From Symsagittifera roscoffensis (taxonomy: Eukaryota > Xenacoelomorpha > Acoela > Convolutidae): a stretch of DNA of 64,000 nucleotides. The notes below the pieces were generated by a model, which searched no databases, was not told the DNA's origin, and saw only the letters and a list, made by a program, of their open reading frames with translations. The stretch is from contig NC_087063.1 in assembly GCF_963678635.1 (NCBI RefSeq), positions 69,897,617 to 69,961,616 on the forward strand, written 5' to 3'. The first letter of the stretch is position 1, and every line of letters begins with the position of its first letter. Positions 22,138 to 33,906 of the stretch are shown piece after piece. Made by a program: the position numbers and the translations under genes.

Positions 22138-24370
22138 TTGTCATTAATTAGTTTTCGTTACGAGTTTTGGAACAATAAGCTGAAACTATTGCCTGAAGTG
22201 TTACGCACACAAAAATTCAATAAGAGTATTGCAAAAATATTCGGAATGGCTCCAAAACTATTCAAATTGAATGATAGAATTGATAAAAATACTTCCTGGT
22301 TCATATTGCCAATCAAATTTTTTGTGGTAAAAGAAATATATCATTCAAAAAATTGAACAATGTTTTTTGTGTTCCTATTTTTATTCTCTGCATTTACACT
22401 AAAAATAATGCAATTTTTGTCATAGAATCATTAAACTGTCTACAAGAACTAAGTTGGATCAAAAATGCTGGCATACGATTCATTGCAGTTTTATTGCCCT
22501 TAAATCTACACTGGTTCTATCAATTTTCCGGGTCCCAAAACACCATTTTAAGCAACTTAAGGGTTTTGATTCATAGTAATTTAAAGCTATCATTGATTAG
22601 GCTTAAGTTTGTGCTGTATAACCGTAAAGTATTACCTCAGCTTACGAATATTTCAAAATAAATTCAACAAACATTGAAAAAAAATCCATGAAATACTGAA
22701 TATATATGGACTTCACGCAAAGTTTTTATCTTTTTTTTCGAAAGAAAAATTACGTTAAGAAAGCAAAGCAATCATTTTTCTAAAATTAACTTTAAATCCA
22801 TGAGTTAGATGCTTGTCATATAGTTTCTGAGTTTAATCTGAATTTGATTTGTAGGTTTTTTCTGAAAAGTTTGTTATTTTCTAAAAAAAATTTTTCCGAT
22901 GAAGCTAAATGTTAGTAATTTTTGTCGATTCTACAACAAGTATTGTAGCTTCAACTAAAAATGCAAATTTATTGTTTATGCAAAAAGAAGAAACAGAAGT
23001 TGATCAAGAGGTCGTCGAGATAATTCTGTAGCGAACTGCATGAATCTTAAACTCACCAAGGGTGTTATAAAAACAATTCGGAAGTAAAAAAAAACTGCCA
23101 AAGTTGATCTGGAAACAGTTTAAAAAGATACACGATACACGAAACGAAGAAACGAAACTTTTCACTGCCAGTTTCGAGTATTTGATTTCCTGCCATGAAA
23201 AATGAAATGCCTGCGGGGGTTAAATGTTTGCTTTAAAATAAAATTCTATTAAAAATTTTGAAGCATTATTAATTTTTGAAGAATTGGCACCAAAACAACT
23301 TTTCGATCTACAGGTTGGAGATCGAACAGATGTTTGACAAACAGTTGGGTTGCTGAAGTAAGTATTTTGCAGTCAGCAGCAAAAAATTGTCCAATTTTGA
23401 TGATATATTTCCTTGAGTTGGATTAGTTTTTGTTCATGCATGTTTTTTTTGCAATTCATCAAACTTTGCATTATGTGCTTAAGAAGCTACTATAGTGCTG
23501 ATTTAAACAAAAACAATGAAATAATTTAAAACGCAATTGCTGAACTCGTTTTTTTCAAGTTCAGTTATATATATAGCCTAGAGTTTTTTTCGCAAGGTGC
23601 AGTTTTTTGCAAAAATTCGAACCAGAAAATTACACCCTTAAAAAGGGTTAATTGATTTGGTTAAACAGGGTCATTTGCAAACCAACTGACCCATTTTAAG
23701 AGTGCAATTTTGGCTCGAATTTTGCAAAAAAAAAGTTTGCATCATGTATTAACTGATAGAATTCCAGGCAATTTACTCATCTATTTTGGCTAAACATTTC
23801 GGTATTAAAAAAACAAACGAGCTTGAAAGTTTCGATTTACATTTTTTTCTTGTTGTTTTTGACTCAGCTCTATAGCAGTTGTTTAGCACAAAAAGCAATG
23901 TAAATCCATTTAACTACGAAAATATGTGTGAACAGAATGCTAAGGGTTTTGACTGATACTTGTGTATGTAAAAATAATGTATTTGCTGAAAATTTTCAAG
24001 TGAAGCTCATCTTCCAGTACACTGTCTCAAAATTTATTCACTCAAAAAGGGTACCGCAAAACGATTTGTCTTTTTCAGATAGGCTTAAGAAACAAGACAG
24101 CCCTCAGTTGCTGGAAGTTCCAACTGCCTTTTCAGCAGTAACAAGATGAAAATGTAAATGTAAAATTAAAAAAAAAAGTTTTTTTTTTTAAATATGGGAT
24201 TTTTCATAAAAAACAACCCCGCACACGCCATGTAAAGCACAAAGTAATAAATTTCACTTCTGATAAAAAATCAATTATGGCAGATAAGCTTCCCTCAAAC
24301 AATTTGGAACAATATCTAAGGCGGATTGAATCTCCACTCTCGCGTTAATAGTGCGAAAAATATCGCGCGT
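22138..24370. repeat. Older diverged duplication, copy I
   Basis: The order of segments here recurs at about 25130-26880 at clearly lower identity: a TTTGGAACAATAAGCTGAA-type phrase, CACTGGTTCTA(T/C)CAATTTTC, a foldback element, GTGAACAGAATGCTAAGG, AACAAGACAGCCCT, and a module ending ATATCGCGCGTTACT. Copy I carries about 780 extra bases (about 22640-23420) missing from copy II. Short open frames in it are broken in the other copy, so none is called as a gene. Confidence 0.75.
23603..23734. mobile_element. Foldback element, short form
   Basis: The left arm TTTTTTGCAAAAATTCGAAC, continuing through CACCCTTAAAA, is mirrored by the right arm, whose reverse complement reads TTTTGCAAAATTCGAGCC and then CACTCTTAAAA. 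The arms are about 47 bases each with a short core. No ORF. A longer version is at 25888-26080. Confidence 0.65.
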
Positions 24371-24659
24371 TACTTGTCACAAATTGACCAAAATGACAAC
24401 TTTGAACTCCAAAAGACGGCACTTGAACATGTTTATGCGAAACCTTTGAGTTTTCAGCAAGTTCATGCTTCAAATAAATTTATTTGGGTTGTTGTGAACT
24501 GATTTTAAAAATTTGAAAAAATATTTTCTTGACAATACTTTAATTCAAAAATCTTTTTTGATTTTTTGAATTGAAACAACACCCTATAAATGTTTAATCA
24601 GGGTTTTCCTCAAAACGTTTTTCTATCAGCATTCTTTATGAAATAGAAATAACAAATCT

Positions 24660-24960
24660 TCGTTTAACCTAAAAGAAGGGAAACAAGGCTTATTGTATGA
24701 GGAAGAAGCCCTGAATGTTCCGACGGTCATTGAAGGTCTATGGAGCAGTAGTAACCTCAAAATTTTTGGGACATACTCAGCTCACACGCCATGTAAAACA
24801 CAAAGTGATGGATTTCGCTCATATTAACAAATCAACTGTGGCAAATAAGCTTCCTGCAACCAAATTGGAACGATTTCTAAGACGGATTAAATCGCCGCTT
24901 AAGCGTTAATAGCGCTTACCCTTAGGCTTATAATTATCGCGCGTTGAATATCCCGATTTG
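24660..24960. repeat. Extra copy of a ~150-bp module
   Basis: A module CACGCCATGTAAA(A/G)CACAAAGT, continuing to CGCGCGTT, occurs at about 24227-24370 and 24786-24945, with partial forms near 26588 and 26719-26875. In this copy a 64-codon frame (24715-24909) is open, but the other copies contain stops in the same frame. Confidence 0.6.
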
Positions 24961-25129
24961 GCCACAATGGGTGAAATGTGTTTTTTTTCACAGGCGAAAT
25001 GTTACAGGTGAAATGTTTATCTAATTTTAATTTTAAGCTCAGGAAATCAATACTTTTTGAATGGTATTGAAAATTCAGTCAAAAATGGCTACTTAGAAAA
25101 ACCAAAATTTTCGGTAGAAAAAAAATCAA

Positions 25130-26880
25130 CAAGAGTGCAAAAAATTCATTACTTTCGGTACGAATTTCGGAATAATAAGCTGGAAGTAATGCCTGAATTG
25201 TTATGCACACAAAAAATTTAAAAAAATTCAATGAGAGTATTGCAAAATTTTTCGAAATGGCTTCAAAACTATTCAAATTATATCGGAAATTGTTTGAAAA
25301 TGCCGCATGAACCATTACCTAATAAAGCCTATTTGAAGTACCTGTTTGTTGCTAAAAAAATTCCTGGTTCTCATTGCTAATCAAATTTTTTGTCGTAAAA
25401 AAGTATATCATTCGATGAATTGAACATTTTTTTTTGTGTTTCTATTTCTATTCTCTGCATTTAAACTAAATATAAAACAATTTTTGTCATAAAATCAATA
25501 AAACTGTGAACAAGAACATAGCTGCATGAAAAATGCAGCCATATGATTCATTGCAGTTTTATAGCTCTTAAATCTACACTGGTTCTACCAATTTTCAGGG
25601 TCCCAAAACACCATTTTAAGCAACTTATGGGTTTTGATTCATAGTATTTAAAGCTATCATTGATTAGGCTTAACTTTGTGATGCATAACCGTAAAGTATC
25701 AAGTGCTGATTAATTTATGTTCATACATGATTTTCTTTCACTTTTTTCAACTTTTGCATTCTGTGCTGAAGAAGCTACTATAGTGCTGATTTAAAACAAA
25801 TCAATGAAATAAACTAAAACGCAATTGTGAACTCATTTCTCTCAAGTTGGGTTATATTTAGCCCACAGTTTTTTGCAAGTTGCATTTGTTTTTGCAAAAA
25901 TTGAAAATCGAACCAAAAACTACACCCTTAAAAAAGGTTAAACATTTTGGTTTAAATTGGAGTTAAACAGGGTCATTTGTAATTAATCTTGCCCTAACTG
26001 TCTCTCCTCAACTTTAAACCAAACCAAGTGACTCATTTTAAGAGTGCAATTTTGGCTAGATTTTTTTGCAAAAAAAAAACTTTTATCAGAAATAAAGTGG
26101 TAGAATTCCAAGCAATTTACCCATCTTTTTTGTCTAAATATATCCGGTTTTAAAATTTCTTACATTTGAAATCCGGTTATATCTTACATCATATGTTCAT
26201 GTTGTTTTTTGACTCAGCACTATAGTAGTTGTTCAGCACAAAAAGCAATGTAATTCCATTTAACCACAAAAACATGTGTGAACAGAATGCTAAGGCTTTT
26301 GACTGATACTTGTGTATGTAAAAATACTGTAATTGTTGAAATTTTCAAGTGAAGCTCATCTTCCAGCCAAGTGTCTCAAGTTTTATGCACTCATAAATGG
26401 TATGGCAAAACGAATCGTCTTTTTTCAAATATGCTTGAGAAACAAGACAGCCCTTAGTTCCTGAATGTTGCAACTGCCTTTTCAGGTCTTTGGAGCAGTA
26501 ATAACTTGAAAATCTTAATGAAATAAAATAAAGACAAAAAATTGATTTTTTCAAATTTGATTTTTTTTCGTAAAAATCAACCCTCCATACGCCATGTAAA
26601 GTACAAAGTGATAGACTTTTCAGGTCTTTGGAGCAGTAAAAAAAATGAAATTCTAAATGTAATAAAATAAAACGAAAAAAATCATTTTTTATATGAGATT
26701 TGTCTTGAAAATGAATATTCATACGCCATGAAAAGTTTAAAATGACAAATTTTGCTCCTAGTAAAAAATCAATTATGGCAAAAAAAGTTCCCTCAACCAA
26801 ATTGGAATATTTTTAAGGCGGATTAAACCTCCACTCTCGCGGTAATAGTGCGACAAATATCGCGCGTTACTCGTCACAAA
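25130..26880. repeat. Older diverged duplication, copy II
   Basis: Counterpart of 22138-24370, with the same segment order, a deletion of about 780 bases, a longer foldback element and a partly doubled tail (GACTTTTCAGGTCTTTGGAG occurs twice, near 26480 and 26610). Confidence 0.75.
25888..26080. mobile_element. Foldback element, long form
   Basis: The arms (TTTTTGCAAAAATTG, TACACCCTTAAAA; mirrored AAGAGTGCAATTTTGGC, TTTTTTTGCAAAAA) match those of 23603-23734. The core adds a second nested inverted repeat (TTTTGGTTTAAA against TTTAAACCAAA). Almost the whole 193 bases can fold on itself. The short form looks like an internal deletion of this one. Confidence 0.65.
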
Positions 26881-28122
26881 TTGACCAGAATGACAATTTT
26901 AATTTCTAAAAACAACAATCAGCTTCAAAATATGTTTTCACAGTTAAGCTCAAGACAACAATTCCTTTTCAAGGATAAAAAAAAATATGTCAGAAATGGC
27001 CGATTAAATAGTCGAGTTTTGTCAGAAGAGAAAAAATTGTCCGATTCTGATAATTTTTTTCTTTTTTATATAGTTTTTCCTAATTTCAACTATAGTCTAA
27101 GCCACCAGGTTCTTTCTCGATTACTTTTTTCAAACAAACAACATTACTTTTGTCAAACTAAAATCACAATCTAGCTTTCTATCACCATAGTGACGTTGTC
27201 TAAAGCCTTGACTGGGCACGGAAGAAAACGGACTGATACACAATTGCATATCTAAGCTAACTGAATTACGTTTCCCCCAATCTTCGTCATCTTGGCAACT
27301 ACTTTCCCAGTTTTCTTCCTCAATGATTTCTTTACAAACTCATCTTCGGTGGTTAAAAAATCACCAAAAGATGAGGTGATAACAAAGTCGCCTAATAGGA
27401 GTTGCTTGGAAACCATTGAGATGAGGGCTTCTTTATTTTATACTATTGTTCGTATTTCGTGTTTTTGGACTGGATGCTGATTTTTTTTTCTATTGGAAAA
27501 GTGCGGTGATAAAGCAGACACTGCTTCAAATTGTCATAGGTGAAAATTGTTGGGGGTGGTCCAAGCGAGGTGATGCTGTAAGCTTTCCTTACTGTTCGAT
27601 GATATTTTGAAATTTCAAGATCGTTTGAAATTAATTCAAGTACTCTAATGGTTTAATTCTTAATGGAACAAACTCAGTTTTTTAGAGTTTTTTTGAATCT
27701 GAGATAATACGAGTTTTCTAGCAAAAGCAAAACAAGTTTTCATGAAATTACATATGAATCATTATTGAAACACATCACTATCAGAAACCTAAAACATAAT
27801 TTTTTTTACTAAAACGCTACATGTCATGGTTTTTCTACTTTAACACCTATAGGAAATACAGATGAAAGTATAACATCAGCAACATAAATACAATAAACTC
27901 TACAAAAGACTGAAATAGCCAATTGGATTGGCTTGTTCATCGGTATTTGGTGTCTTTCAAGAATAGAATATCTCATGTCTTTAAATGAAAAGAAATCACA
28001 TCAGTTTTACCAAAAAAAACGGACTTCATTAGATGTAGCTACGTTTTGCTTACGTTTCGTTTACGCTTCGCGGCACCTCCTGCCCGTCCATAAAGACCAT
28101 CGGTACCTGAAGGATCATCTTC
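26881..28122. other. No firm gene; a possible decayed coding trace
   Basis: Minus-strand translation near 27200-27340 gives an acidic, coding-like run (with EEENWESSCQDDEDWG), but it is broken by stops and has no recognised motif. The rest is AT-rich without features. Confidence 0.35.
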
Positions 28123-28467
28123 TTAAATGATAGCCTTGACAAGCAAGCCATGTTTGTTTTGCATCATTGCCTTGTGAGACTTCGGTCTCGTTGAAACTTT
28201 TTGTTCATTCAAAATTTGCGAGGAGTAACTTGCCAAATATGGCGTGTCTCGTTGTGCTGCTTCCGTAGTATGCGTTCGTAAGACTTTACCACTGATTTGA
28301 ACGATGCGTGCTACCATATCCAAGCCAGTCCGTTGAATAGTTGATGAAATTGTTTCTGTCTCCTTAACATTCAATTTCGAGCTTAAGACCATCGGGCCAG
28401 TAAGACGGACCAATATTTTGAGTGAACGCTTTTTTAAACTAAAGTATAACGAATCTTTTTTAATCAT
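28123..28467 (-). pseudogene. Unrecognised minus-strand ORF in the virus-derived block, copy 1
   Basis: This is a 114-codon frame, lysine-rich at the start and hydrophobic in the middle (SLKILVRLTGPMVLSS), ending in HGLLVKAII. A lysine-rich, glycine-containing stretch continues the pattern upstream (to about 28600), with frameshifts. In copy 2 the downstream third is missing, because the duplication boundary (28234) falls inside it. It lies last in the minus-strand cluster that begins with the packaging-ATPase remnant, so it may be a capsid- or core-type gene, but I recognise nothing specific. Confidence 0.3.
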
Positions 28468-28639
28468 ATCTTTTGAGCTGTGATTTCTCTTTCTCGTGAA
28501 AACATTTAGGCGACTTCTCAGTTCGTTTCTTTGGAGTACAAACGTTTGATTTTTTTTGTCGTTTTTGTCGTCTTCTTTTTTCCAACAACACCAGATTTGG
28601 CATGACCACCTCCAGCTTGCTTCTTGATTGTGATGTTTA

Positions 28640-28900
28640 CTATTTACTTCCAGGCATGTTTCGGTGTCTTTTCCGGTTTACTTTAACTATTAATTCAGGT
28701 GCTGCTGAGCAAATAACTTGAATACATTTTGCTGGTGGCGTAATAATTTTCTGAGTTATTGGAAAAGCAGGCAAGGTCACTGGATTAAAATTGTACGCTT
28801 CCATGTTTATTTTCAATTTCAAAACAACTTTTCCTTCTGCCGCAATTGGTAGAAGTCTACCAGTTTCTGTTTGTAGACTAACCGCAATGCTCCAGGTGTT
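28640..28900 (-). pseudogene. Unrecognised minus-strand coding remnant, copy 1
   Basis: An open 60-codon frame (28640-28822) continues upstream, in the same frame, to about 28905, giving a run with beta-strand-like alternation (EGKVVLKLKINMEAYNF). It ends in a basic tail, RKRHRNMPGSK. It could be part of a virion protein. No family is recognised. It is identical to 34079-34261. Confidence 0.3.
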
Positions 28901-29215
28901 ATTCTGGAGAAGTTTTTAATAATCCAATTTTGCAATGATTTGGTTCAAGGCTGCAATCATAACCTGCAATCAAGGCTGCAATTGGTATCTCTCATAAACT
29001 GATAATGAATGATATCCAAGAAGATGAAGTTCATTCGGCTTCCAGCAGAGATATCAACAGGGTAGTCGGAAATGAGATGTGACATGAGAGTGCTATGGTT
29101 ATGGCTGGGTTTTTTGTAAACCATATCGTAGACAGTTTTATCTCGTTAGTTTTTGAAACCTTAGATTGTGGGATCTGTGTACTCTCAAAGGTAATGCCTT
29201 ACCAATAAGCAAAGT

Positions 29216-29359
29216 TCAAAGATGTTTAATAATGGTGTCGATGCAAAAACTGAAAATATCACGATGTTTGTTCCTGTTGATTTCGTTGAATAATTTCTCG
29301 ATTTCATGATATTGGCCTTTTGTGATTTCACCTGTCCCTCCATTATATGGTCTAGACAT
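29216..29359 (-). pseudogene. Short unrecognised ORF (47 aa), copy 1
   Basis: The ATG at 29359 opens MSRPYNGGTGEITKGQY, a polar start followed by a helix, closed by TGA at 29216. Translations upstream and downstream on the same strand contain further coding-like runs broken by stops, so this is probably one piece of a decayed gene. Confidence 0.3.
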
Positions 29360-29921
29360 TTTTTTTTGCTTTTACGCTTTTGAAGCTTGTCTTAAGTTTT
29401 TTTCTAGCACACTGTTTTATTTTCCGTTACGCTGTTCTAATGAATGGAAAACGTTATTTTCGACAATGCACGTCTTCATTCACCCTGTAGATCAATATTT
29501 TCGCTAAGTAAAATTCGCTAATCATTTGTCAAATGCAAGGTTCATACAGGTTTATGACACCAATGTAATAGTAAAGGGATTTTTGTCGCCTCTAAAGTTG
29601 TCAATTATTGTTTAGTTTGATTCTTCCATTTCTAATACCCTGATTAGTCCAGCCTTATACAAATTACCTTCGATTGTTTCCTTATCTGCGTCGATGAGAA
29701 AGCGTCGATGTACGTAGGCGTTTTCTTTGATTGCATGCCTACGTCCCTTTTAGGTCACTTCATTGGGGGCAACTTTTTGTCTTAGTTTTTGTCCTAATGT
29801 TAAATTATCACTTTGAAACGCGGTAATTTGCGATAAGCCAATCGTTAGTTCGTAAATGCAGACTCTGTTTTTAAAAAAAGTTATGGCTCTGTTTTGTGAA
29901 ATTTTTGATTGTTATTCAAGC

Positions 29922-30131
29922 TTATACACTACCAAAAGTTGCTGGACCTTCAATTATAATATAATATTTTATTGTTCTCTTCAGACGTTTTGATGTTGCC
30001 ATTTTTTGATTCCGTCTTCGTCTATTGTGTCCTTGCAGAATCTGAAACGTTATTGGGCGTTTCGTGCGATTCGGCGTGTTCTTCTTTTCCTTAGTCTCTC
30101 TTAGCTTTTTGTGCTGCTCGTTCAGTTTCAC
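29922..30131 (-). pseudogene. Unrecognised basic ORF (69 aa), copy 1
   Basis: Very basic protein (clusters such as HNRRRRNQK and TSKRLKR), compatible with a nucleic-acid-binding or nuclear-localised fragment. It is conserved in copy 2 at 35361-35570. No family recognised. Confidence 0.3.
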
Positions 30132-30250
30132 TGTTTCAGACTGTCCTTTTTTCTGTGTCCTTTAATGCTTTTGAAACTGAATTCAATGACGTAGATGTTA
30201 TTTGAGACCTCTACTTCTTTGCTTTTTTATATTTTTTTGGGGGTCGTTGA

Positions 30251-30607
30251 TTAAACCGCGATTTTGTTATACTTGTTCATAACCAACTGTTTGTCATCTG
30301 GAAAGCATTCAAAATCAGTTTGAGTTATGGCATGATACGTTTTTTGCAAATGTAGCATGATACGTTCACTGTTCAAAGTGTCATGAAGCTCAGCACTAAT
30401 TTCCAGTGCATTTCCCTCATTTTCAGCAAAAAGAAGAGGTTGTTCGTGTTGATTGTTTTCTGCTTTGGCAACCTGATGGGTTTTAGTGGTTACTATGACT
30501 GGAGAGTTAGTTGCTCTTTTTTCCTTTTCGTATATAACTGGTTCAAATATAATAATTGCTGGTTTGTAAATGTTTGATGGATTTTTTAAGCAATATTTGC
30601 GTTGCAT
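30251..30607 (-). pseudogene. Unrecognised ORF (118 aa), copy 1
   Basis: This is the longest intact frame of the cluster, next downstream of the ATPase remnant. It is polar and charged, with an IIIFEPVIYEKEKR stretch and an ASP/GLU-rich middle, and has no membrane segment. Frames just upstream (30600-30800) carry related coding-like runs in another frame, so the original gene was longer and has frameshifted. It is identical in copy 2 at 35691-36047. Confidence 0.35.
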
Positions 30608-30959
30608 GGGAGTTGTTCTCTGATATAAGTTTGCTTCAACATCGAAGCAATTTTTTCTGCTGTCGTATTTATTTTGTCAAATACTTGAAGCAACACTAAA
30701 GTTTTTGCCTGGTTAGATAAAATCCGTGTTCCCAATATCAGCTCAATATGACAGCTTGTTTCTATTCAAGACTCGCTTTTCAAGTCAATGATCGTTTTGG
30801 ATCGTTTTTGGATGGTCTGATTTGTTTCTCGAAATTAATAGGTATTGGTATACTCACAGACACATTACTGTTGGCGTTACAATGAGCAAACAGCTGCATA
30901 CAACCGATACGACTAGAATGTTTGACAATTTTTCAATATAGCTCCGTAATTGATATGGA

Positions 30960-31696
30960 TTCAACTGTATTTTGTGTTGCAGATTAGATAATTTTTTTTG
31001 CGTTCATTTGCGATGGGTGTCATCTCTCCCAAATTTATGGTCAATAGAAAAATGACGGGCCAGAGTTGCGATTTTTCAAACAGACGACCGAAAGTGTCTT
31101 TTGGAGCTAGTTTATACAAATTCATCAAGAAACCAGTTACATTAAATTGTCTTCTGAGATGATCAAGTTTTGCCTATGAGCTTTGAATCAAAACGATGTG
31201 AATTGTCTTCAAATCAAAAGTTTGGGACCATCGGCTTTGTTTAAATACGTTCTATCTACATTAATACCATCCACATCCTTGTGTCTTCCTGCCGTTGCTA
31301 GTGTACCAAAATTTTATCCTTCAATTTTTCTTCGCATGAGTCATCAAACATCAGTATAATTTTTCAATGTTTCTCAAACTATCAAATCGACCAGTATTTT
31401 CCAAATCAATTTGAATATTAGAAGTTTGACTTTTTCCGAAGTATAGGGTGTATATCTTTGTAAAAGTACAAGACTCTTCCCAATTTACACTAGAATGTTT
31501 TCCCTTCAGATAGTTTGGAAAAAAAACTTAGTTTTTTAATTCCCGAAGATCCTACAACTGTCATAAACAGTCTTGTTGATGAAAAAAATTTTTGAAAATC
31601 ATTTGACACACAAAAATCACTTGCGGTTGGGGAAGCATTGGGTCGCAACAAAAATAGCCCAGGCTTTTCTTTTGTATTGTTTTGATCATGAAACAA
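30960..31696 (-). pseudogene. A32-like packaging ATPase remnant (Polinton/adintovirus-like), copy 1
   Basis: On the minus strand the pieces occur in the order expected for the FtsK/HerA-class ATPase of Polinton-like and adintovirus-like elements, which pumps viral DNA into capsids. VVGSSGIKK stands where the Walker A loop would be, then LYFYKDIHPI, MFDDSCEE (Walker B, 31330-31352), TAGRHKD (31267-31310), and LWPVIFLLTINLGEM near the end. The pieces lie in different frames with stops between them. Walker A has lost its GKT. The gene is therefore dead. The order and spacing leave little doubt about the family, but the exact virus group is uncertain. Its downstream neighbours on the same strand fit a degraded viral gene cluster. 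Confidence 0.65.
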
Positions 31697-31767
31697 GTGG
31701 TAAGTATAGTCGCATCAGGCTCATCAGTTGCTTTTTCAGTCATTCAGATTTTCAATTCAATTTTTTC

Positions 31768-31868
31768 TCTCTTTCTCTGTTTCCATCTATCTCTCTCTCT
31801 CTCTCTCTCTCTCTCAATCTTTCTCTCTCTCTATCTCCCTCTCTCTACCTCTCTCTTTTTCTCTCTGA
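31768..31868. repeat. CT-rich microsatellite, copy 1
   Basis: A run of (CT)n with interruptions (CTTTCTCTGTTTCCAT, CAATCTTTC). It is about four bases longer than in copy 2, as expected of slippage after duplication. Confidence 0.9.
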
Positions 31869-32162
31869 CTAGCTGTCCAAATTAACTGTTTCTTTTTGGG
31901 GCAGAAAAAAAATTTTGTCGTAAAAATTTATTATTAATTCTTCTGAACAAAAAAAAACTTGATAAAGAGTATAACCTGTGTAACCATTGGTAGTATCATT
32001 TTTATTGTCAAAAATTTCTACTAAGAAAATTGACCGCGACATTTCCAATTTTTGCAAAATTTGGAATTTATTACTTAATTTTTTTAAAATTAGTTTCTAA
32101 AAAATTTGAGGTTGGTCACACTGGACCAGTTGAGCTCCGGGTGACATTTGGGTGCTAGGACT

Positions 32163-33672
32163 AACTTGTGAAGGTAGACTCTTTTGCTGCCTAAAATATT
32201 GATTATACTCGAATCATTGAAAGTAGATGAATTTTCCAACCACCGGGATGAACTTTTCTCAAAGTAGTCCATTCTTCTACAAATAGTTTGATTTGTGCTT
32301 TCGCTGCAAAACTTGGCCTCGGTAATCATTTAGTTCTATACTTACAATAATTTAATGATGTCACTCTCTAGAATCATTCGAGCACATAGCAATGAGTTTG
32401 GAGATAGGTACGTCTGCACTCTCGCTAGTCTCTCGCTTTAGCTTTTCAGGGCACATAGATTCCTGGAGTGGTAATGAGTTGAATACCTATCGCATGTTGG
32501 ATATAGATTGTAAAATTTTCCGTTTAATAGTTTCATCAAGATTGTCAACTTTTAGACCCGAGTACTGCGTGGGAAGCTTAGTCTTCTCTTGTACTTTAGC
32601 GTAGGACACGGCTTTACAATTTCCCAAAACAAAACTTAGAATAATCTGGTTAAAATTCATCTATTCTAACTAATTCCGAGCAAGTAATTGGTAAACAAGC
32701 AAAAATATTTTTGTTCATGTTTAGGAAACAAATAAAACCGACTGTAAAATAGAGAGTCCTTGCAATCAGAAAGTGTAATGGCTATTTTTTTGATAGAAGA
32801 GAAAAATTTTCTTAATGCAAAGTCCTTCCAAGTTTAGCATAAATGATCTTTGATTTTACACTCCAAAAAATGATAGAAACCTGGTTTTGTCAGTTTGACG
32901 TAAAAACAGAAATGCATAACACTCAAGTAAACAATCAAGCTGTTGTGACACTTCCAGCGCAGAATATATCAGTAATTACTACCAGTGTTATAAACTTCGT
33001 GAAAAAATTTTTGGCGTCATGTAAAAATGCATGCAGTCGTAACATTTTCGAATCATTCAAGTACCTGGCCAAGAAGGATTATTTATGGTCTAGGTTTAAT
33101 TGCAACGTCACATTTTCTAAATCAATTATAGCGAAACAAAAAACAAAAAAGGTAGATTTAACCAACTTGTGAAGGTAGACTCTTTTGCTGCCTAACAAAT
33201 TGATTATACTCGAATCATTGAAAGTAGACGAATTTTCCAACCACCGGGATGAACTTTTCTCAAAGTAGTCCATTCTTCTACAAATAGTTTGATTTGTGCT
33301 TTCCGCTGCAAAACTTGGCCTCGGTAATCATTTAGTTCTATAGTTACAATAATTTAATCATGTCACTCTCTAGAATCATTCGAGCACATAGCAATGAGTT
33401 TGGAGATAGGTACGTCTGCACTCTCGCTAGTCTCTTGCTTTAGCTGCTCAGGGCACATAGATTCCTGGAGTGGCAATGAGTTAAAAACCTATCGCATGTT
33501 GGATTTAGATTGTAAAATTTTCCTTTTAATAGTTCATCAAGATTGTCAACTTTTAGACCCGAGTACTGCGTGGGAAGCTTAGTCTTCTCTTGTACTTTAG
33601 CGTAGGACACGGCTTTACAATTTCCCAAAACAACTTAGAATAATCTGGTTAAACTTCATCTATTCTAACTAA
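32163..33672. repeat. ~1-kb tandem units nested in copy 1
   Basis: AACTTGTGAAGGTAGACTC starts at 32163 and again at 33164 (period 1001). The first unit is complete and the second is cut at 33672 by the larger duplication boundary. A 109-codon plus-strand frame (32843-33172) and minus-strand frames (for example 32090-32329) recur in every unit. None matches a known family. Confidence 0.9.
32843..33172 (+). CDS. Hypothetical ORF of the 1-kb unit, copy 1
   Basis: A 109-codon frame with a mixed polar sequence, including VVTLPAQNISVITTSV and CKNACSRNIFESF. It stays open in all three units at 32843, 38279 and 39278 with only two or three amino-acid differences. No signal peptide, membrane span or known domain. 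Because the copies are young, their agreement is weak evidence for selection. It may not be a gene. Confidence 0.25.
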   Translation: MIFDFTLQKMIETWFCQFDVKTEMHNTQVNNQAVVTLPAQNISVITTSVINFVKKFLASCKNACSRNIFESFKYLAKKDYLWSRFNCNVTFSKSIIAKQKTKKVDLTNL

Positions 33673-33906
33673 CAAATATGGCGTGTCTCGTTGTGCTGCT
33701 TCCGTAGTATGCGTTCGTAAGACTTTACCACTGATTTGAACGATGCGTGCTACCATATCCAAGCCAGTCCGTTGAATATTTGATGAAATTGTTTCTGTCT
33801 CCTTAACATTCAATTTCGAGCTTAAGACCATCGGGCCAGTAAGACGGACCAATATTTTGAGTGAACGCTTTTTTAAACTAAAGTATAACGAATCTTTTTT
33901 AATCAT
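33673..33906 (-). pseudogene. Virus-block terminal ORF, copy 2 (truncated)
   Basis: This equals the upstream two-thirds of 28123-28467. The duplication junction removes the C-terminal portion and adds unrelated residues, so the frame ends at 33649. Confidence 0.35.

Larger units (their letters stand above)
28234..33672. repeat. 5.44-kb tandem duplication, copy 1
   Basis: From CAAATATGGCGTGTCTCG at 28234 onward the sequence matches 33673 onward at an offset of 5439-5440 (5436 after the CT microsatellite). Only scattered substitutions and length changes in simple runs separate them. Copy 1 ends at 33672, inside a ~1-kb nested unit, and copy 2 starts at the very next base. Confidence 0.95.

Noticed and set aside
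22640-23420. Possible transposase remnant in the segment unique to copy I
   Set aside because: Minus- and plus-strand translations give only short polar runs between stops, with no catalytic motif.
24715-24909. 64-codon plus-strand frame, lysine/arginine-rich
   Set aside because: The other copies of the same module contain several stops in this frame.
26345-26800. 151-codon minus-strand open frame
   Set aside because: It spans two partial copies of a repeat (CSKDLK appears twice for that reason) and is closed in the homologous copy near 24 kb.
31501-31570. Possible functional Walker A NTPase
   Set aside because: The loop has lost GKT and the downstream frame is broken in both copies; it is a dead remnant, not an enzyme.
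31573-31872. Plus-strand frame with a long Ser-Leu run
   Set aside because: It is a translation of the CT microsatellite.
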